Shown here in pieces: positions 60,761 to 64,000 of a stretch of 64,000 bases of DNA. A model generated the notes under the pieces. That model was not told the origin of the DNA, ran no database searches, and saw only the letters and a list, made by a program, of their open reading frames with translations. The translations under genes were made by a program, and so were the position numbers. This DNA comes from Pyrinomonadaceae bacterium. GTDB taxonomy: Bacteria > Acidobacteriota > Blastocatellia > Pyrinomonadales > Pyrinomonadaceae. The DNA lies in the NCBI GenBank assembly GCA_021228405.1, contig JAJQRF010000010.1:62001-126000 (forward strand), written 5' to 3'. Position 1 is the first letter of the stretch. The number at the start of each line of letters is the position of its first letter.

Positions 60761-61018
60761 ATGACGCAACAGCAGATAGTTCAGGAATTCAAGACTTATC
60801 CGAAGGCGCAAAAATCGGTTATTATCAGACAGCTTTTACGAATTTTTGAAGAAGATTTGGAAGAAAATACGCAAAACGGGAAAGAACTTTCAATCGCGGA
60901 ACGCACAGCAATAGTCGATAGTTTACGCGGAATTGCGGCAGTCGAGGGCAAAACGCCGCCGACGGATGAAGAAGTAAAAGAGGATTACATCAACTATATT
61001 TCGGAGAAATATAAATAA
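60761..61018 (+). CDS. antitoxin of a PIN toxin-antitoxin pair, second copy
   Basis: 85 residues from the ATG at 60761, with the strong ribosome site CGGAGGTAAACATA; the longer frame to 60728 adds an unlikely leader. S-L-R-G-I-A-A-V-E-G-K-T-P-P-T-D-E-E and Y-I-S-E-K-Y-K at the C-terminus match copy one closely, while the N-terminal half has diverged (Q-Q-Q-I-V-Q-E-F-K-T-Y). This may give the two pairs different operator or toxin specificity. Stop overlaps the toxin start as TAATG. Confidence 0.82.
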   Translation: MTQQQIVQEFKTYPKAQKSVIIRQLLRIFEEDLEENTQNGKELSIAERTAIVDSLRGIAAVEGKTPPTDEEVKEDYINYISEKYK

Positions 61019-61434
61019 TGCGCGTTTTGCTCGATAACGATGTCATTTTGGATTTTCTTCTGCAAAGACAACCGTTTTACAGTTCAGCAAACCGGATTTT
61101 TATTCACCTGCAAAATAAAGAAATTCAGGTTTATATTTCGACGATTACTCCGATCAACGCTTTTTACACGACACGCAAGGAAAAAGGCAAAGACATCGCA
61201 TTCAGAGCGGTTGAAGGTTTGCTGAAAATCGTCGAGGTTTGCCGCACGAATAAATCGGTTTTACAAGATGCCTTCACGCTGAATTTCAGTGATTTTGAAG
61301 ATGCCGTTCAGTGCGCTTCGGCGATTGCCGAAAATCTGGACGCAATCGTCACGCGCAACGCAAAAGATTATAAACTTTCTCCGATAAAAGTGTTTTCTCC
61401 CGACGATTTTCTTCAACATTTGCAAACTATTTAA
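61018..61434 (+). CDS. PIN-domain toxin (VapC-like), second copy
   Basis: 138 residues, a paralogue of copy one (L-L-D-N-D-V-I-L-D-F-L-L-Q-R, S-P-D-D-F-L-Q-H-L-Q-T-I at the end). PIN acids: Asp in L-L-D-N, F-E-D-A-V-Q, V-T-R-N-A-K-D-Y. The TAA stop overlaps the ATG of dnaG by one base (TAATG), and no ribosome site for dnaG is seen, so primase translation is likely coupled to that of the toxin. Confidence 0.85.
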   Translation: MRVLLDNDVILDFLLQRQPFYSSANRIFIHLQNKEIQVYISTITPINAFYTTRKEKGKDIAFRAVEGLLKIVEVCRTNKSVLQDAFTLNFSDFEDAVQCASAIAENLDAIVTRNAKDYKLSPIKVFSPDDFLQHLQTI

Positions 61435-64000
61435 TGCTCTACGACCAATATTTTATTGATGATCTGAAAAATCGCGCCGATCTGGTGCGGATTGTAGAAA
61501 TGCACGTTCCGCTTAAAAAAAAAGGCGCGAATTGGTGGGGCAATTGTCCGTTTCACGGTGAGAAAACGGCTTCGTTTTCGGTCAATCCCGCGAAGGGTTT
61601 TTTCAAATGTTTCGGCTGTTTGGAAGAAAATGAATTGATTTGGACGGATAAAGGCTTAAAGCCAATCGGAAAAGTTTGCTATTGCGATAAAGTTATTGAT
61701 CTAAATGGCAACTTAAGGTCAATAATTAATCTTATTCATAAAACTTCCGACGTTTTGCTTGGAGTTTCCACGGCTTTATTTCGTTATGACAAACTCTGGC
61801 TGACTCCCGACCATACGTGTTTGTTCGTTCGTCAGGAGGAAGCAATCGCCAACCTGCCCTATTTATGTCAAACCAAAGAAAGATTAAAATTTTATTCTGC
61901 TCGAAAACGCGCTAAACGCTCGATTATTTATAAAGACAAATTGAAGCTCACCGAAGGAAGAGCCGATGAAATGAAAATCGGAGATTATCTGGCTTTTCCT
62001 GTTATTCCCGAAATTTCACGTAAAAATAATCCTTTGAAAGCCAAAGGAATCATCAACCCTAAAAAAAATCGTGTCAACGGCTATCGAATCGAAGAACTCC
62101 CGGTTAATGAGAAGACAGCCCGACTTTACGGGTTATGGTTGGCTGAAGGCTCGGTCGGACGCGGATTTGTGCGCTGGACTTTGGGCGCGAATGAACTGCA
62201 TTATGGCGATGAAATTGTTTCAATTCTCAAAAGCGAGTTTAATTTGACGGCATCGGTTTCTCATCACGGCACTCACAAAAATATCTGCGAGGTGAATTGC
62301 AGTAAAACGGATTTAGCCAACCAACTCATTCACTTTTTCGGTAAGGGCGCGTCAAATAAAAAAATCCCTGCCGAATGTCTTTATTGGACGACTGAGGTTC
62401 AAAAGGCTTTATTAAAAGGTTATCGTGACGGCGATGCGAACAAAACCGGCATTTCGCGCTCGACATCGCGTGAACTCTCTTATGGACTTTTTGCTCTGGC
62501 AATTCAAACAAAGGAATTTATATCTCTTTTACGAAACGACGAGTATATTGATAAAAACGGGCAAATTCACCGACAATTTTGGACACAATACCCGCGAATG
62601 CGCGAAAGCTTGCGCGGCTTTTATGAAAAAATTAACGATACTGAATATTACCTAACACAAATCAGCGATATTCAAGAGAAAAAAGAAACTGCCAGGGTTG
62701 TCGATATTACGGTCGAAGAAACGAGTTCCTTCACAACTAAATTGGCGACCGTTCATAATTGCGGAAAAGGCGGAAATGTTTATTCGTTTTTGATGGAACT
62801 CGAAGGTTTGAATTTTCCCGAAGCGATCAAACGTGCGGCGGAAATTTCGGGTGTTCCGCTGCCCGAACCGATCGACGATAAAAATTACGAACGCAATAAA
62901 AAACGCAAGCAGGAACAAAAAGCCGTTGCCGATCAGGTCATCGAACTCAATAAATACGCGCTCGATTTCTGGGAACATCATCTGACGGAAAACAATCCGC
63001 ATTCAAAAGCGGCGCGTGAATATCTGGAAAGACGCGAGATTTCGGCGGAAACTATCAAAAAATTCCGCATCGGCTATGCGCCCGACAGTTGGGACGCGCT
63101 GATGTCGCTTTTGAAGGAAAAAGGCGCGGACGAAAAACTGATCGAAATGTCGGGGTTGGTTTCGGTCAATGAAGAAAAGAAACGCGTTTACGACCGTTTT
63201 CGCGGGCGCGTGATGTTTCCCGTGCTGAACGTTGACGGAAATCCGATCGCGTTCGGTGCGCGGATACTCGACCAGGGCGAACCGAAATACCTCAATTCAC
63301 CCGAAACTCCGGCTTATATCAAAGGCGATCATCTTTACGGGCTTTTTCAATCGAAGGAAAATATCCGCAAGCAAAAATATGCGATTCTGGTCGAAGGTTA
63401 TCTCGATCTGATCGCACTTTACCAATTCGGCATCACGAATTGCGTCGCAAGTTTGGGAACGGCTTTCACCGAACAGCAATCGAGATTGCTCGGCAGATTT
63501 GCGAAGAAGGTCGTTGTCAATTATGATGGAGACAAGGCAGGTGTTAAAGCGGCACGAAGGGCGATCGAAACTCTGTTAGCGGATGATTTTGAAATCAAAA
63601 TTTTAGTTTTGCCGAACGGTCAGGACCCCGACGATTTCATACGCGCAAACGGGTTTGACGCTTACAAAAAACAACACAAAGACAACGCAACCACCTATCT
63701 CCAATTCGTTTTAGAAACTGCTGTTTCGACGCGCAATCTTTCCGTTCCGAAGCAAAAAGCCGAGGCTATCGAAGAAGTTTTGCCGATCATTTCGACTGTT
63801 TCAAATCCGATTCAAAAACGCGACTCGTTCGACCAGGCGATGACTTTTCTGCGGGTTGACGATGCGATTTTGAAGCGCGATCTGTGGCAATCGGTCAAGA
63901 TCGGTTCAAAGATCGAAACTCAAACCGTCAAACAGCAAGTTGCCCGTGCCACGCAAGCCAAAATGACTGTCGCCGAACAGCGTTTGCTTGAACTGCTTAT
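61434..64000 (+). CDS. dnaG: DNA primase, interrupted by an intein; runs off the window
   Basis: Partial: open from the ATG at 61434 to the window end (855 codons, of which 381 are intein). Makes RNA primers for replication. Mature N-terminus M-L-Y-D-Q-Y-F-I-D-D-L; CHC2 zinc site C38-P-F-H41, C59-F-G-C (fourth Cys is Cys+1 after splicing). The polymerase and TOPRIM core follows the intein: V-E-G-Y-L-D, Y-D-G-D-K-A-G and L-P-N-G-Q-D-P-D-D-F. The helicase-binding C-terminus lies beyond the window. No ribosome site; the start overlaps the toxin stop. The gene normally neighbours rpsU/rpoD; here its upstream side is a toxin-antitoxin array. Confidence 0.95.
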   Translation, partial: MLYDQYFIDDLKNRADLVRIVEMHVPLKKKGANWWGNCPFHGEKTASFSVNPAKGFFKCFGCLEENELIWTDKGLKPIGKVCYCDKVIDLNGNLRSIINLIHKTSDVLLGVSTALFRYDKLWLTPDHTCLFVRQEEAIANLPYLCQTKERLKFYSARKRAKRSIIYKDKLKLTEGRADEMKIGDYLAFPVIPEISRKNNPLKAKGIINPKKNRVNGYRIEELPVNEKTARLYGLWLAEGSVGRGFVRWTLGANELHYGDEIVSILKSEFNLTASVSHHGTHKNICEVNCSKTDLANQLIHFFGKGASNKKIPAECLYWTTEVQKALLKGYRDGDANKTGISRSTSRELSYGLFALAIQTKEFISLLRNDEYIDKNGQIHRQFWTQYPRMRESLRGFYEKINDTEYYLTQISDIQEKKETARVVDITVEETSSFTTKLATVHNCGKGGNVYSFLMELEGLNFPEAIKRAAEISGVPLPEPIDDKNYERNKKRKQEQKAVADQVIELNKYALDFWEHHLTENNPHSKAAREYLERREISAETIKKFRIGYAPDSWDALMSLLKEKGADEKLIEMSGLVSVNEEKKRVYDRFRGRVMFPVLNVDGNPIAFGARILDQGEPKYLNSPETPAYIKGDHLYGLFQSKENIRKQKYAILVEGYLDLIALYQFGITNCVASLGTAFTEQQSRLLGRFAKKVVVNYDGDKAGVKAARRAIETLLADDFEIKILVLPNGQDPDDFIRANGFDAYKKQHKDNATTYLQFVLETAVSTRNLSVPKQKAEAIEEVLPIISTVSNPIQKRDSFDQAMTFLRVDDAILKRDLWQSVKIGSKIETQTVKQQVARATQAKMTVAEQRLLELL
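61617..62759 (+). mobile_element. DnaG intein with LAGLIDADG homing endonuclease
   Basis: 381 codons without a stop. Block A: C1-L-E-E-N-E-L-I-W-T-D-K-G. Block B: T63-P-D-H66. LAGLIDADG motifs: L-Y-G-L-W-L-A-E-G at 170-178 and L-L-K-G-Y-R-D-G-D-A at 265-274, with the catalytic Glu and Asp. Block F: V-V-D-I-T-V-E at 361-367; block G: V-H-N at 379-381, followed by Cys+1. All splicing residues are present. The intein splits the zinc finger between C-F-G and C-G-K-G-G, so splicing is required to make a working primase. Amino acid content and codon use look like the host. Confidence 0.95.

Overview
The window looks like chromosome from a diderm bacterium, most likely an Acidobacteriota member of the Blastocatellia type. 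This rests on gene content only: lipid A and LPS-core genes (lpxD, waaF, gmhB), type IV pilus genes with pilS/pilR, a secreted delta-60/FG-GAP repeat protein, a winged-helix/NB-ARC regulator with a C-terminal membrane anchor, several Uma2 nucleases and exported amidohydrolases. No rRNA or tRNA gene and no CRISPR array was seen.

Layout. 0-6.6 kb (minus strand): TPR lipid- or membrane-targeted protein, delta-60/FG-GAP protein, methyltransferase. 6.9-14.5 kb: FusA2-type EF-G, Uma2, a repeat-rich patch with a nested MITE, an NB-ARC/TPR STAND ATPase, and an fn3-like protein. 14.7-23 kb: class A PBP, RCK potassium channel, a DUF6973-like protein, epimerase, heptosyltransferase and heptose phosphatase. 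22.2-26.9 kb: PilS, PilR and two prepilins with sigma-54-like promoter signals. 28.3-32.6 kb: overlapping ABC/TPR/membrane-protein operon. 33.2-39.1 kb: PriA, two Uma2 genes, a secreted protein, LpxD. 39.2-45 kb (minus): an uncharacterised four-gene operon (acidic-leader/cationic-core protein, HExxH zincin, unknown protein, OmpA-domain protein), divergent from a wHTH-NB-ARC-TM regulator. 48-55.4 kb: MsrB, a secreted protein, three exported amidohydrolases, a DCC protein and a DUF427 protein. 55.8-64 kb: MutS2, a hot spot of inserted modules, and DnaG primase running off the end.

Three things stand out. (1) Between mutS2 and dnaG, ancestral neighbours by inference, accessory modules have piled up: a secreted-protein gene, a decayed UPF0175/DUF3368 toxin-antitoxin pair and two intact PIN toxin-antitoxin pairs. 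They are separated by duplicated pieces of the flanking genes: a diverged copy of the mutS2 3' end at 59281-59315, and two extra copies of the dnaG 5' end at 59863 and 60651. The real dnaG start overlaps the stop of the last toxin. (2) dnaG carries an apparently complete 381-residue intein with a LAGLIDADG endonuclease, inserted inside the CHC2 zinc site so that Cys+1 is a zinc ligand and Cys-3/Cys1 form a CxxC. (3) Four intergenic arrays (5574, 13400, 27861, 55451) share a 20-21 bp tandem period but have unrelated sequence vocabularies; within each array, short alternative 'words' are shuffled between units.

Palindromic MITE-like repeats are frequent in the intergenic spaces, including one insertion whose empty site is preserved 290 bp away as a second copy of the target.
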